Positions 16,935 to 24,770 of a stretch of 43,699 nucleotides of DNA are shown one piece after another. Source of the stretch: Anaerolineae bacterium (GTDB lineage: Bacteria; Chloroflexota; Anaerolineae; Aggregatilineales; Phototrophicaceae). The stretch lies in NCBI GenBank assembly GCA_022820125.1, contig JAJEGA010000041.1:1-43699 (forward strand), written 5' to 3'. How positions within the stretch are numbered: position 1 is the stretch's first letter; every line of letters starts with the position of its first letter. The notes beneath the pieces are model-generated. The model did no database searches. It was not told the DNA's origin and worked only from the letters and a program-made list of their open reading frames with translations. The translations under genes were made by a program, and so were the position numbers.

Positions 16935-17846
16935 CTAATTGAAATCATCAAAGGACCAGTGGTTGCTCCAGCGAATGTCGATCTCTTCTTTGACGCGTTG
17001 GTAGCGGATGTCGGTTGAGAGCCGAATTTGGCCCTCGGGCGAAGCGTTGGCGGTGGCGGCGTGGGTGGTGTAGGCGCCGTGCACAACCATGTCGCCCGCT
17101 TCATAATCCGCCATCAGCCAGCGGGTATCGAGGCGGTCGGCTAGCGAGGGCAGGTCTTTGGTCAGCCAGCCGCCCAGCCCCATATTCTTGTTATAGGCGC
17201 TGATGCGGTCTTCCGGCGGCAAATCAGCATTGAGCTTGCTGAACTCGGCTTCCTTGCGCCGGCCGAAATGGTGCGAGTTTTCCAGGTAGATCAAGCCGCC
17301 CATCTCAGGCGGAGTATCGCCGATGGGGATCCAACTGGTGCAGACGGCGTCAGTGCCGGCGCGCAGATAGACCAGGTCGTAATGCGCGCCGGTCGTGCTG
17401 ACATCGCCTGGGGGAATGTGGCGGATGAGCTTGCGTTTGTGCAGGTAGACGGCGCCCTCGAAGAACGCTTCGTAGAACTGATAGATGGGTTTGGCGAGGC
17501 AAAAGGCTTCGTAAGCCGCCCAGCGATGGGTTTCCATTTGCAGCTTGCGGATCAGGTTCTTGTCCAGGTTCGCGCCATCGTAGATGCCTTCGCCCGGGTC
17601 TAGGTCGCAGCGGACCAATCCCGTCTCCTTGAACGCGGTGAAATAGCGGCGGCGGAAGTCAAGGACCTCGTCGCGGTCGAGGATGCCCTTCAACCAGAGA
17701 TAGCCCTGATCGTGAAATTGAGCCCGCAGCGAATCCATTGATTGGCTCGGGGTGGAAGCGGTCAGCCAGCCGAGGCGATTTGGCGCGCCAGACAGTGTGT
17801 AGCCGTTGCTCGCCAGCGGTTGAGACAGTAACGCATTTTCAATCAT
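16935..17846 (-). CDS. Phytanoyl-CoA dioxygenase (PhyH) family protein
   Basis: A 303-residue Fe(II)/2-oxoglutarate-dependent oxygenase candidate. The facial triad is visible as His155-x-Asp157 (HYD) and a distal His in MVVHGAYTTHA (His256 or His262). Arg275 is suited to bind 2-oxoglutarate. The protein is predicted cytoplasmic. It follows the glycosidase-like gene by 70 bp and precedes the Tat-exported binding protein. The family hydroxylates varied small molecules, including phytanoyl-CoA, ectoine and halogenation substrates. In this catabolic set it may hydroxylate or demethylate an imported compound. The substrate is unknown. Confidence 0.85.
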   Translation of the reverse strand: MIENALLSQPLASNGYTLSGAPNRLGWLTASTPSQSMDSLRAQFHDQGYLWLKGILDRDEVLDFRRRYFTAFKETGLVRCDLDPGEGIYDGANLDKNLIRKLQMETHRWAAYEAFCLAKPIYQFYEAFFEGAVYLHKRKLIRHIPPGDVSTTGAHYDLVYLRAGTDAVCTSWIPIGDTPPEMGGLIYLENSHHFGRRKEAEFSKLNADLPPEDRISAYNKNMGLGGWLTKDLPSLADRLDTRWLMADYEAGDMVVHGAYTTHAATANASPEGQIRLSTDIRYQRVKEEIDIRWSNHWSFDDFN

Positions 17847-17916
17847 CGCCTATCCCCTCCATGCTACGGTTACATCACTTTAACATGGTCGCGCGCTTCC
17901 GCAAAATAGACATTGG

Positions 17917-18912
17917 CTACGCAAAATCAAACGATCGAATCAACTCGATTTCCGCTTCATCGTAAGGCGTCCCGTCCGCGTGGAAGATGTCGTGCTGCCA
18001 GATCCTGCTGTCGGGCGTGTTGAGCTCCCGCCGCCAATCAAGATAGGTCTGCGTCCGCCCGGCGACCAAACCCCAATTGTACCAGCCGATGCGCTCGCGG
18101 GCGAAGATAGGCAGGATCAGCTCGACCGTCTGCCCGACCACGCGCCGCAGCCATTCGGTGCAGAGCACGGGGCGATCATAAGCCTGACAGCGCTGGATGA
18201 CCGCTTCGACGCCGGTCTCGCCGTAGTGATGGAAAGAGGTGACATCCGATAATTCCAGAATGCGCTCCTCCATCGCATAGCCCTCGTGCCCACGGAAGAT
18301 CGAGGTCGTCAGCGGCTGTTGCGCGCCGGCTTCGCGCGCCCAAGCGAAAGCCGCCTCCACCAGCGGCAGGCTCGTCTCGCCCAGGTCGCTATTGCCCGGC
18401 TCGTTGTAAAGATCCCAGATCTGCAGGCGCTCATCATCGGCGAAGCTGCCAACAATGTCTAGCACATAGTCTTTGAGCTGGGGCCATACGTCGCGGTCGC
18501 CAACCCGCGTCAGCCCCGGGCTAGGCGTCCAGCCGCTGTTGTGCACTAAAGGAATCGGCTCATCCTGCACTCCCAGATAAGGTTCTTTGCCGGCGAAGGC
18601 GCAGTCATCAAAGAGGATGAACATCGCTTTGATGCCCTCCCCCGCCGCGATATCCAGGAATTGATCGATGCGGCGCTTCAAGCCTTCGGGGTCGCTTCGC
18701 CAGACGAGGAACTGATGAAAGACGCGCGCGGCGTTGAAGCCGGCTTCCGCCGCCCATGCCAATTCCTCGGCGATGGTATCCGGATCGAAGGTCTCGGCTT
18801 GCCACATCTCGGTCGAGTTGACCGCCGTGCGCGGCAGATAATTGCAGCCGCGGATGGGTTCTTGCGCCGCGTACCATTCGTTGGCTTTTTCGGCTGTCCA
18901 CTGTTCGGGCAT
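17917..18912 (-). CDS. Clan GH-A glycoside hydrolase-like protein (GH5-type TIM barrel)
   Basis: A 331-residue (beta/alpha)8 barrel glycosidase-like protein. The acid/base Glu171 lies in DLYNEP and the nucleophile Glu253 in VLCTEW, the pattern of clan GH-A retaining enzymes (strands 4 and 7). The early motif GFNAARVFHQFLVW also fits cellulase/mannanase-like relatives. I use the ATG at 18912, eight bases after GGAG; an upstream ATG at 18933 is possible. No signal peptide is visible, so a cytoplasmic role on imported sugars is likely. It lies between a DUF4380 gene and the PhyH gene. The exact GH family and substrate are uncertain. Confidence 0.8.
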   Translation of the reverse strand: MPEQWTAEKANEWYAAQEPIRGCNYLPRTAVNSTEMWQAETFDPDTIAEELAWAAEAGFNAARVFHQFLVWRSDPEGLKRRIDQFLDIAAGEGIKAMFILFDDCAFAGKEPYLGVQDEPIPLVHNSGWTPSPGLTRVGDRDVWPQLKDYVLDIVGSFADDERLQIWDLYNEPGNSDLGETSLPLVEAAFAWAREAGAQQPLTTSIFRGHEGYAMEERILELSDVTSFHHYGETGVEAVIQRCQAYDRPVLCTEWLRRVVGQTVELILPIFARERIGWYNWGLVAGRTQTYLDWRRELNTPDSRIWQHDIFHADGTPYDEAEIELIRSFDFA

Positions 18913-18939
18913 TTCATCATCTCCATTCACCAACTACTT

Positions 18940-19008
18940 GCAGGGGCGCGGCTTGTCTCGCCCGCTTTTGCGCCGCGATATATTGGGCGGCTCAAGGGGC
19001 GCCCCTAC
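18940..19008. repeat. Paired-hairpin palindromic repeat R5
   Basis: It begins GCAGGGGCGCGGC, loosely paired to GTCTCGCCC, and ends GGGCGGCTC paired with GGGGCGCCCCTAC. The stems are less perfect than at R1. It lies between the DUF4380 gene and the glycosidase gene. Confidence 0.65.
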
Positions 19009-19021
19009 AACGCCTGCGCGG

Positions 19022-20281
19022 TCACAGCATGGCACTGGCGAGCGCGCCCGCGTATGTGCCGTCTGCGTCCAGGATATTTAGACGAATCAGACTTGTTCCA
19101 TCCGCAACGCTCGAAACAGCGTCAACGCGCAGCGAGCGCAAGGGCGAGACCGGACCGAGATCCATCTGGCTCAAGACTTCCCCCGCTTCATTAAGACATT
19201 CGATCTCCGCGGCGCCAACCACGAAGCAGCCGAAGACGCCCTGGACGCGCGCCCAGCCATCTTTGACCTCAAACCTCAGCGGCTGATGAATACAACCGAC
19301 ATCGGTCACAGCGACAATCGGCGCCGGGCAGTAAGCGGCCGACCAGGTCACACGATGCGACGCGACCTTACCCGGCTGCAAGGTGAACAGCGGGCTGAGC
19401 ACTTCCGCTTCCAGAATGTAGCCTGGCGAGCGAATCGGTATCGGCGAGGGCGCTCCAGGCGCTTCCGTCCAGCACTCCACCGTCGCGCCATTGTCGGGAT
19501 ATTCGGCATCGCGCTCATAAGGGAATTGCAGGCACAAGACGAAGCCGCTCTGCCTATCGGCGAAGGCGATCCAACCGGCCGGGCTGTGCACGCCGATCTT
19601 GCCGACGATGCCACGATACTGCACTGCCAGCAGGTCGCTTTCGGCATCCAACTGATACTGCGGATTGTCTTCGCCGAACAAAACAGTGTAAGGGGCGGCG
19701 CGCGCCGGATCGGTCGGGATATACAGCCAGCAGCCATCGTTCAGCTTCCCGTCAGCAGTCTGGCACAGCATCTGCGCCACATCCCAGATCGACCAGCGTA
19801 TAGTACGATCAGAGATATTCTCAAATGACAGCTCTAGCTGCAGGCGCGAGCTCGCGGCGCCAAGGCTCAGCAGGCGGCGAATGCGCAGTCCCGTGCGCGC
19901 GTCGGGCGGGCTGGTCATCAGCACCGATGCGCTTGCTTCGTCCTTATTCGTTTCAGAATCGTAGCGCCCTGAATCAAGAACGGGATCAGGGGGACCGGGC
20001 CACTGTCCCGCGCCATCCCAGCCTTGGGGCGCGGGCCAAGTCTTGGCGCCGCCATAATTCTTCCAATTGATGAGTTCGCCATCGCCCGCGTGTTCTTCGT
20101 AGCTGAAGCGCGCGCCCAGCAGCTCCGGATTCATGAACAGATAGTTGTGCGGGCCGAGGCTGAACTGCATCAGACGCCCGCCGATTTCGGGTACGCAAAG
20201 CGCAATGATGATGCCGTTGCTGAGTTTGACGGCGTCCCAGCCGTGGAACGAGAATTCTTCGAGAGTTGGAAGCGTTGTCAT
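19022..20281 (-). CDS. DUF4380-like protein (galactose-mutarotase-like fold)
   Basis: A 419-residue protein rich in beta-strand, beginning with the pattern NGIIIALCVPEIGGRLMQFSL. This resembles DUF4380 and aldose 1-epimerase-like beta-sandwich proteins. WSIWDVAQM near residue 165 is also typical of that fold. No signal peptide or membrane segment is apparent. It is the third gene after the Sec-exported binding protein, 19 bp downstream of the second permease gene, so it is probably co-transcribed with the importer. It may bind or epimerise the incoming sugar. Biochemical function of the family is not known to me. Confidence 0.72.
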   Translation of the reverse strand: MTTLPTLEEFSFHGWDAVKLSNGIIIALCVPEIGGRLMQFSLGPHNYLFMNPELLGARFSYEEHAGDGELINWKNYGGAKTWPAPQGWDGAGQWPGPPDPVLDSGRYDSETNKDEASASVLMTSPPDARTGLRIRRLLSLGAASSRLQLELSFENISDRTIRWSIWDVAQMLCQTADGKLNDGCWLYIPTDPARAAPYTVLFGEDNPQYQLDAESDLLAVQYRGIVGKIGVHSPAGWIAFADRQSGFVLCLQFPYERDAEYPDNGATVECWTEAPGAPSPIPIRSPGYILEAEVLSPLFTLQPGKVASHRVTWSAAYCPAPIVAVTDVGCIHQPLRFEVKDGWARVQGVFGCFVVGAAEIECLNEAGEVLSQMDLGPVSPLRSLRVDAVSSVADGTSLIRLNILDADGTYAGALASAML

Positions 20282-20300
20282 CCGCGCGATCCGCTGGCGC

Positions 20301-21164
20301 TTAGCCCTGCAACCCTGTCGTGGAGATGCCGCGGACGAAGTAACGCTGCAAGAGCAAGAAAAAGATCACCGCCGGGATCGTAGCCGCGGCCGCCGACGCC
20401 ATGATGACGCCGAAGCGCATGGATAGCCCGCGCCCGACGAAGACCGCCAAGCCGACCGGCACCGTGCGGGTCGCGTCTGTGTTGCTGATGATGAGGGGCC
20501 AGAAGAAATCGTTCCAACTGCGGACAAAGGTGAAGATGGCGACAGTGGCGATAACCGGCTTGCTAAGCGGGATGAAGATGCGCCAGAGCAGACCGAAGCG
20601 GCTGCAGCCATCTAATCGCCCGGCTTCCTCGAGTTCGACCGGGATAGTCAGGAAGAATTGCGTCATAAGGAAGACGCCAAAGGCATTGGCCGCTGCCGGC
20701 ACCGCGATGCTGAAATAAGTGTTAGCCAGCTTGAATTTGATCATGCCCAGGAAGAGCGGCACCAGCAGAATCTCGCCCGGCAGCAGAAAGGTAGACAAGA
20801 TGATAAGCAAAACGATCTTGCGACCGCGGAAGCGCATGCGCGCCAGCGGATAAGCCGCCAGGATGTTGGTGGCCAGCGTAAGCGCGGTGGTGATAGTCGC
20901 CACGATGAGGCTGTTGCGGAACCACAGCAACATGGGGAAAGAGTCGAAGAGCCGCGTGTAGAATTCCAGCGTCGGCTCGTCGGGCCACCAGGTGGGCGGG
21001 TAGCTGAAGACCTCAGTATCCGGCTTGATCGAGGTGACGAACATCCAGATGAAGGGCGCGCCCCAGACGATGGCGACGAAGATCATGATGGCATAAAGCG
21101 CCAGGCGCCCATAATTGAGCGAGCCATCGCGATAGACGCTTTCTTTGCGCCAGGAGTCGCTCAT
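20301..21164 (-). CDS. Sugar ABC transporter permease, MalG-like
   Basis: A 287-residue inner-membrane permease of the CUT1 class with six transmembrane segments (first at about 18-40). The EAA loop ELEEAGRLDGCSRFGLL is followed by PLSKP. Its ATG lies one base after the stop codon of the upstream permease, so translational coupling is likely. Together with the gene at 21166-22074 it forms the channel of the importer fed by the binding protein at 22234-23514. Confidence 0.93.
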   Translation of the reverse strand: MSDSWRKESVYRDGSLNYGRLALYAIMIFVAIVWGAPFIWMFVTSIKPDTEVFSYPPTWWPDEPTLEFYTRLFDSFPMLLWFRNSLIVATITTALTLATNILAAYPLARMRFRGRKIVLLIILSTFLLPGEILLVPLFLGMIKFKLANTYFSIAVPAAANAFGVFLMTQFFLTIPVELEEAGRLDGCSRFGLLWRIFIPLSKPVIATVAIFTFVRSWNDFFWPLIISNTDATRTVPVGLAVFVGRGLSMRFGVIMASAAAATIPAVIFFLLLQRYFVRGISTTGLQG

Positions 21165-21165
21165 G

Positions 21166-22074
21166 TCATATCACCTTCATCGCGCGCAGCTGGATCACGG
21201 TGAAGCTGAGCGTAATCAGCATCAAAATCACGCCGGCGGCTGAAGCCAAACCCATATTGAAGTTCACGAAGGCGGTCTCATAAATGAACTGGGCGACGGT
21301 GAAGGTGCTGCCCTGCGGTCCGCCGCGGGTCATGACAAAGACCTGGCCAAAGACGCGCCAGCAGGCGATGACCGTCAGCGGGATGACGAAGGCGTTGACC
21401 GGCATCAACATGGGGATGGTGACATAGCGCAGCTCTTGCCAGCGGCCCGCGCCATCAATCTTGGCCGCCTCGTACAAGTCCTCGGGGATATCCTGCAAGC
21501 CAGCAAGGTAAATGATCATATTGCCATTGACCGTCCACCAGATGGTGGTGATGGCGATGGCTGGCATGGCCGAGTCCGGGTCGCCCAGCCAGTTGATCGG
21601 CGGATTGACGCCCAATAAACCCAGATAATAATTCAACAATCCCGAGCTGCGCTCCAGGATCCACTGAAAGATGATGCCCACCGCCGCCACGCTGACGACA
21701 TGCGGCAGGAAGACGATGGCGCGCGCGATATTGCGACCGCGCAGCTTCTGATTCACCAGCAGCGCCAACAGAAGGCCCAAGACGATCAAGGGAATGGCCG
21801 CCAAAACCACGAAATATAGCGTATTCTGCAGCGATTCGATGAAGATATCGCTGTTGATTAGTTTGTTGTAATTCTTAAGCCCGACCCACTTGGGTTGACC
21901 GATGATGCCCCATTTGGTGAAGCTGGCGTAGACGCCGACGATGGCGGGCAGCAGCAGGAAGACGACGAAGAGAAAGAGATAGGGCGCCATGAACGCGTAG
22001 GCGATCAAGTCGTTCTTGATGCTTATCCAGGGAGATGTGGCGCGTTTGTCTTTATTCTTCGCCGGGCTGCTCAT
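21166..22074 (-). CDS. Sugar ABC transporter permease, MalF-like
   Basis: A 302-residue permease with about six membrane helices and an EAA loop (DLYEAAKIDGAGRWQEL, then PMLMP). The frame is open to 22122, but the extra residues MNPVGDPRVAPT are simply a translation of a repeat hairpin (R6). The ATG at 22074, giving MSSPAKNKDKR, is therefore the more likely start. It lies between the binding-protein gene and the second permease gene. Confidence 0.9.
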   Translation of the reverse strand: MSSPAKNKDKRATSPWISIKNDLIAYAFMAPYLFLFVVFLLLPAIVGVYASFTKWGIIGQPKWVGLKNYNKLINSDIFIESLQNTLYFVVLAAIPLIVLGLLLALLVNQKLRGRNIARAIVFLPHVVSVAAVGIIFQWILERSSGLLNYYLGLLGVNPPINWLGDPDSAMPAIAITTIWWTVNGNMIIYLAGLQDIPEDLYEAAKIDGAGRWQELRYVTIPMLMPVNAFVIPLTVIACWRVFGQVFVMTRGGPQGSTFTVAQFIYETAFVNFNMGLASAAGVILMLITLSFTVIQLRAMKVI

Positions 22075-22087
22075 AACATTGTATTCC

Positions 22088-22213
22088 GTAGGGGCGACCC
22101 TTGGGTCGCCCACAGGATTCATACCGATTGCGGCGACGGGCGATTCACAGAGTCGCCCCTACATATTGCAATTGATGGTGGCAAGCGGAGGGCGACACAA
22201 GTGTCGCCCCTAC
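22088..22213. repeat. Triple hairpin repeat R6
   Basis: Three hairpins occur: GTAGGGGCGACCC pairing with GGGTCGCC (from 22088), GGGCGATTC with a near-complementary AGTCGCCCCTAC (to 22162), and GGGCGACAC pairing with GTGTCGCCCCTAC (22190-22213). All three stems are different sequences. They fill the gap between the binding-protein gene and the first permease gene of this importer. Confidence 0.8.
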
Positions 22214-22233
22214 AGCTTTTCGTGTGAACGAGC

Positions 22234-23514
22234 CTACTCATCCAGCAGGATCTCGTCGATGCCCGCTTTCATGTCGGCCAAGGCTTCCTCGACGCTCTTG
22301 TCGCCTGCTTGAGCCGCCTCGATATTGCGCAGGATCGGCGACTGACCGCCGAAGGCGAAGACAGAAGTATACTTTTCGATGGCTGGCTCCATAACGGAGA
22401 TGGAGAGCGAATCGACGAAGGGCGCATAGTATTGGGCGAATTCATGATCGGTCCAGAAGGGGTCAGCCAGCGCCACCGGCAATACCGGCACGATGCCGAC
22501 TTTGATCCCCGGCTCGGCGTAGTTCTCCAGGAACCACTTGATGACCTTCATGCTATTGAGGTAATTCTCATCGCTGTCTTGGCGCGTCAATGCCAGGCAG
22601 TGGGTATTGGTCCAGGTGGCCGGCACATTGCCAAAGGTTGGCATCACGGCCGTGCCGAGGTTCTTGCCTTCCCTGATATAGGAATTGACCATCCAGGGTC
22701 CAACCAGAACCATCCCGGCGCGCTCATTCTGGAAAGCGCTGATATCGCCGACACCCGAGCCCATGCTCGAAATACCGCTATTCTGCAAATCCACCATGTA
22801 TTGCAGCGCTTCATGGGCTTCTTCGCTATCGACCGCCGCCAAGCCGTCTTCACCCAGCCAACTGCCGCCAAATTGGTAAAGCAAGGTGTGGAAGAACCAG
22901 CGACCGAGCGAGCCGCCTAATGGCTGGTCCAAGCCGTATTGCGTCACCATACCGTCGTCATCAGTGATCGTCAACGCCTCCGCCCAAGCCATGAACTCTT
23001 CGCCCGTGGTGGGCGGGCTGTCGGGATCCAAGCCGGCCGCTTCGACCAGGTCAACGTTGTAATAGAGGTTCATCGGATGCAGGTCGCCTGGCAGGCAGTA
23101 GAACTCGCCATCGATCTTACTCAGCTCGATGATGTTCTGCGGCACGCCGGTGAGATCGATATCGACGGCCGCCATCAGATCATCCACCGGCAGCAAGATG
23201 CCTTCTCTGGCGTACCCTGTCACTTCCGTGTTATGGAACATCACCACATCGGGCGGGTTGCCCGCGGCGGCGGTGAGCCTCAGCTGGGTGAACAGGTCGT
23301 CCCACCCCAACGCGGTCGGCTCGATGACCAAGCCGTCTTCGTTTTCCTCATTGAAACGCGCGAAGACGGTGTTGAGCATCTCGGTATTGTCGGCGCCGGT
23401 CCAGCCGTGCATCAGGGTCACTGCAGTTGTGTCCTGCGCCAGCGCCGCGCCTGGCAATAAGAGCAATGCTGCAAGAGCTAGAACTACAATCTTCAAAAGC
23501 GCATGTTTGGCCAT
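22234..23514 (-). CDS. Extracellular sugar-binding protein of ABC transporter, Sec-exported
   Basis: A 426-residue family 1 solute-binding protein. The start at 23514 has AGGGAGA upstream and gives a Sec signal peptide: a short charged N terminus, a Leu/Ala-rich core, and an ALA site before QDTTAVTLMHGWTG. That last block matches CUT1 binding proteins. There is no lipobox cysteine. It is the first gene of the 17-gene minus-strand run and has a recognisable promoter just upstream (23569-23597). The ligand is unknown; the downstream glycosidase and sugar-acid enzymes suggest an oligosaccharide or glycoside. Confidence 0.93.
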   Translation of the reverse strand: MAKHALLKIVVLALAALLLLPGAALAQDTTAVTLMHGWTGADNTEMLNTVFARFNEENEDGLVIEPTALGWDDLFTQLRLTAAAGNPPDVVMFHNTEVTGYAREGILLPVDDLMAAVDIDLTGVPQNIIELSKIDGEFYCLPGDLHPMNLYYNVDLVEAAGLDPDSPPTTGEEFMAWAEALTITDDDGMVTQYGLDQPLGGSLGRWFFHTLLYQFGGSWLGEDGLAAVDSEEAHEALQYMVDLQNSGISSMGSGVGDISAFQNERAGMVLVGPWMVNSYIREGKNLGTAVMPTFGNVPATWTNTHCLALTRQDSDENYLNSMKVIKWFLENYAEPGIKVGIVPVLPVALADPFWTDHEFAQYYAPFVDSLSISVMEPAIEKYTSVFAFGGQSPILRNIEAAQAGDKSVEEALADMKAGIDEILLDE

Positions 23515-23568
23515 TTTGTGTCTCCCTTTTTGAATTGGCTCTTTGCAAGAGAATTTCTTCCGCACCAT

Positions 23569-23597
23569 ATACTAACCCCTTTCGCCTCAGTTGCCAA
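23569..23597 (-). promoter_or_regulatory. Putative sigma-70-type promoter of the minus-strand run
   Basis: On the minus strand TTGGCA (23597-23592) and TAGTAT (23574-23569) are separated by 17 bases. This gives a leader of about 47 bases carrying the AGGGAGA ribosome-binding site of the binding protein. The -35 box matches consensus at five of six positions and the -10 at four of six. Confidence 0.45.
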
Positions 23598-23702
23598 ACT
23601 TTGCCCTTTTGCGCAGGTAAATGTACGGGCGAATCGCCCACCCGCGCAAGCCGCGTCGATTGGCCTCTACCTGACCTGTCGGGGGGACTGAGAGGGATTT
23701 GC

Positions 23703-23726
23703 GGGCGAGACAAGTCTCGCCCCTAC
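23703..23726. repeat. Single hairpin repeat R7
   Basis: GGGCGAGAC pairs with GTCTCGCCC and is followed by CTAC. It is a solo member of the palindromic family, in the 290-bp divergent region between the binding-protein gene and the dehydratase gene. Confidence 0.75.
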
Positions 23727-23759
23727 AGATCTGATTCTTCGCCATTTGAGCCGCATTCA

Positions 23760-23768
23760 TGCTATAGT
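23760..23768 (+). promoter_or_regulatory. Putative extended -10 promoter
   Basis: TGCTATAGT fits an extended -10 element, 37 bases before the ATG of the dehydratase gene. The surrounding 13-mer TCATGCTATAGTC recurs at 32938-32950, in the divergent region upstream of the oxidase operon. No good -35 box is seen. Confidence 0.4.
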
Positions 23769-23804
23769 CAGTCTCGATTCAGAACGCGACAATGCAGGGT
23801 GACA

Positions 23805-24770
23805 ATGGTATCATTGACGGACATCCATCAAGCGGCGGCAAATGTAAAAAAGCTCACCCGGCGCACACCGCAGCGGTCCTCGCCCCAACTCAGCGAGCGG
23901 CTGGGCGCGCGTGTCGAGCTCAAGCTGGAGATGCAGCAGCACAGCGGCTCCTTCAAAACGCGCGGCGCCTTCCATCAGATGCTGGCGCTGGGCGATGCCG
24001 CGCTGGGCAAAGGCGTGGTGGCGGTCAGCGGCGGCAACTTCGCGCGCGCGGCCGCATATTGCAGCGGCATCCTCGGCGTCGATGCGGTCGTATGCATGCC
24101 GGAGAATGCGCCACAAGGGTCAATCGACGCCACGCGCGAATACGGCGCGGCAGTCGAGCTGCTGCCGGACGCGGTCGCCGCCTTCGCCCGCGCCGACGAA
24201 TGGGTCGCGCAGGGACGCACCGCGCTCCATCCCTTTGACAATGCGCAGCAGGTCGCCGGCAACGGCATCGTCGCGCTGGAGATCATGGAAGATTGCCCGC
24301 GGATGACCGACATCATCGTCAGCATCGGCGGCGGCGGACTGATCGCCGGCATCATTTCGGCGATAAAAGCAGCCATGCCCGCCGTCCGCGTCTGGGGCGT
24401 CGAGCCCGAGCTGGCGCCGACAATGCGCATGTCGCTTTCCGCCGGCGAACTCGTCGATATCACGCCCGCTTCGTTGACCAAGACCTTGGGCGCGCCCTTC
24501 GTCAGCCAGACCGCTTTCGATTTGTGCCGCCGGCATCTGGAAGATCTGATCCTGGTCAGCGATTTGGACATGATCGCGGCGCAGCAATACTTCATCCAAA
24601 ACGAAAGCATCGCCCCGGAGTTGGCGGCGGCCAGCACCCTGGCGGCGGCGGAGAAAATCAAAAGCCGCTTGTCGAAAGACGACTGTCTCCTGCTGCTGAT
24701 CTGCGGCTGCAACGACTCGCCCGCGGATGTGGCGCGCTTCGCCCAATTGCTGAATGCGGCGGCCGATTAA
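23805..24770 (+). CDS. Threonine/serine dehydratase-like PLP enzyme (fold type II)
   Basis: A 321-residue PLP enzyme of the serine/threonine ammonia-lyase family. The Schiff-base lysine is Lys51 in GSFKTRGA. The substrate loop SGGNFARA is at 75-82 and the phosphate-binding glycine loop GGGG at 175-178. There is no regulatory ACT domain, so it is the short catabolic type. The frame is open far upstream, but the start at 23805 has GGGTG just before it and yields the usual N terminus. It is divergent from the binding-protein gene. Its stop TAA overlaps the stop of the convergent kinase gene in the shared palindrome TTAA. 3-hydroxyaspartate or hydroxy-amino-acid dehydration are alternatives. Confidence 0.87.
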   Translation: MVSLTDIHQAAANVKKLTRRTPQRSSPQLSERLGARVELKLEMQQHSGSFKTRGAFHQMLALGDAALGKGVVAVSGGNFARAAAYCSGILGVDAVVCMPENAPQGSIDATREYGAAVELLPDAVAAFARADEWVAQGRTALHPFDNAQQVAGNGIVALEIMEDCPRMTDIIVSIGGGGLIAGIISAIKAAMPAVRVWGVEPELAPTMRMSLSAGELVDITPASLTKTLGAPFVSQTAFDLCRRHLEDLILVSDLDMIAAQQYFIQNESIAPELAAASTLAAAEKIKSRLSKDDCLLLLICGCNDSPADVARFAQLLNAAAD

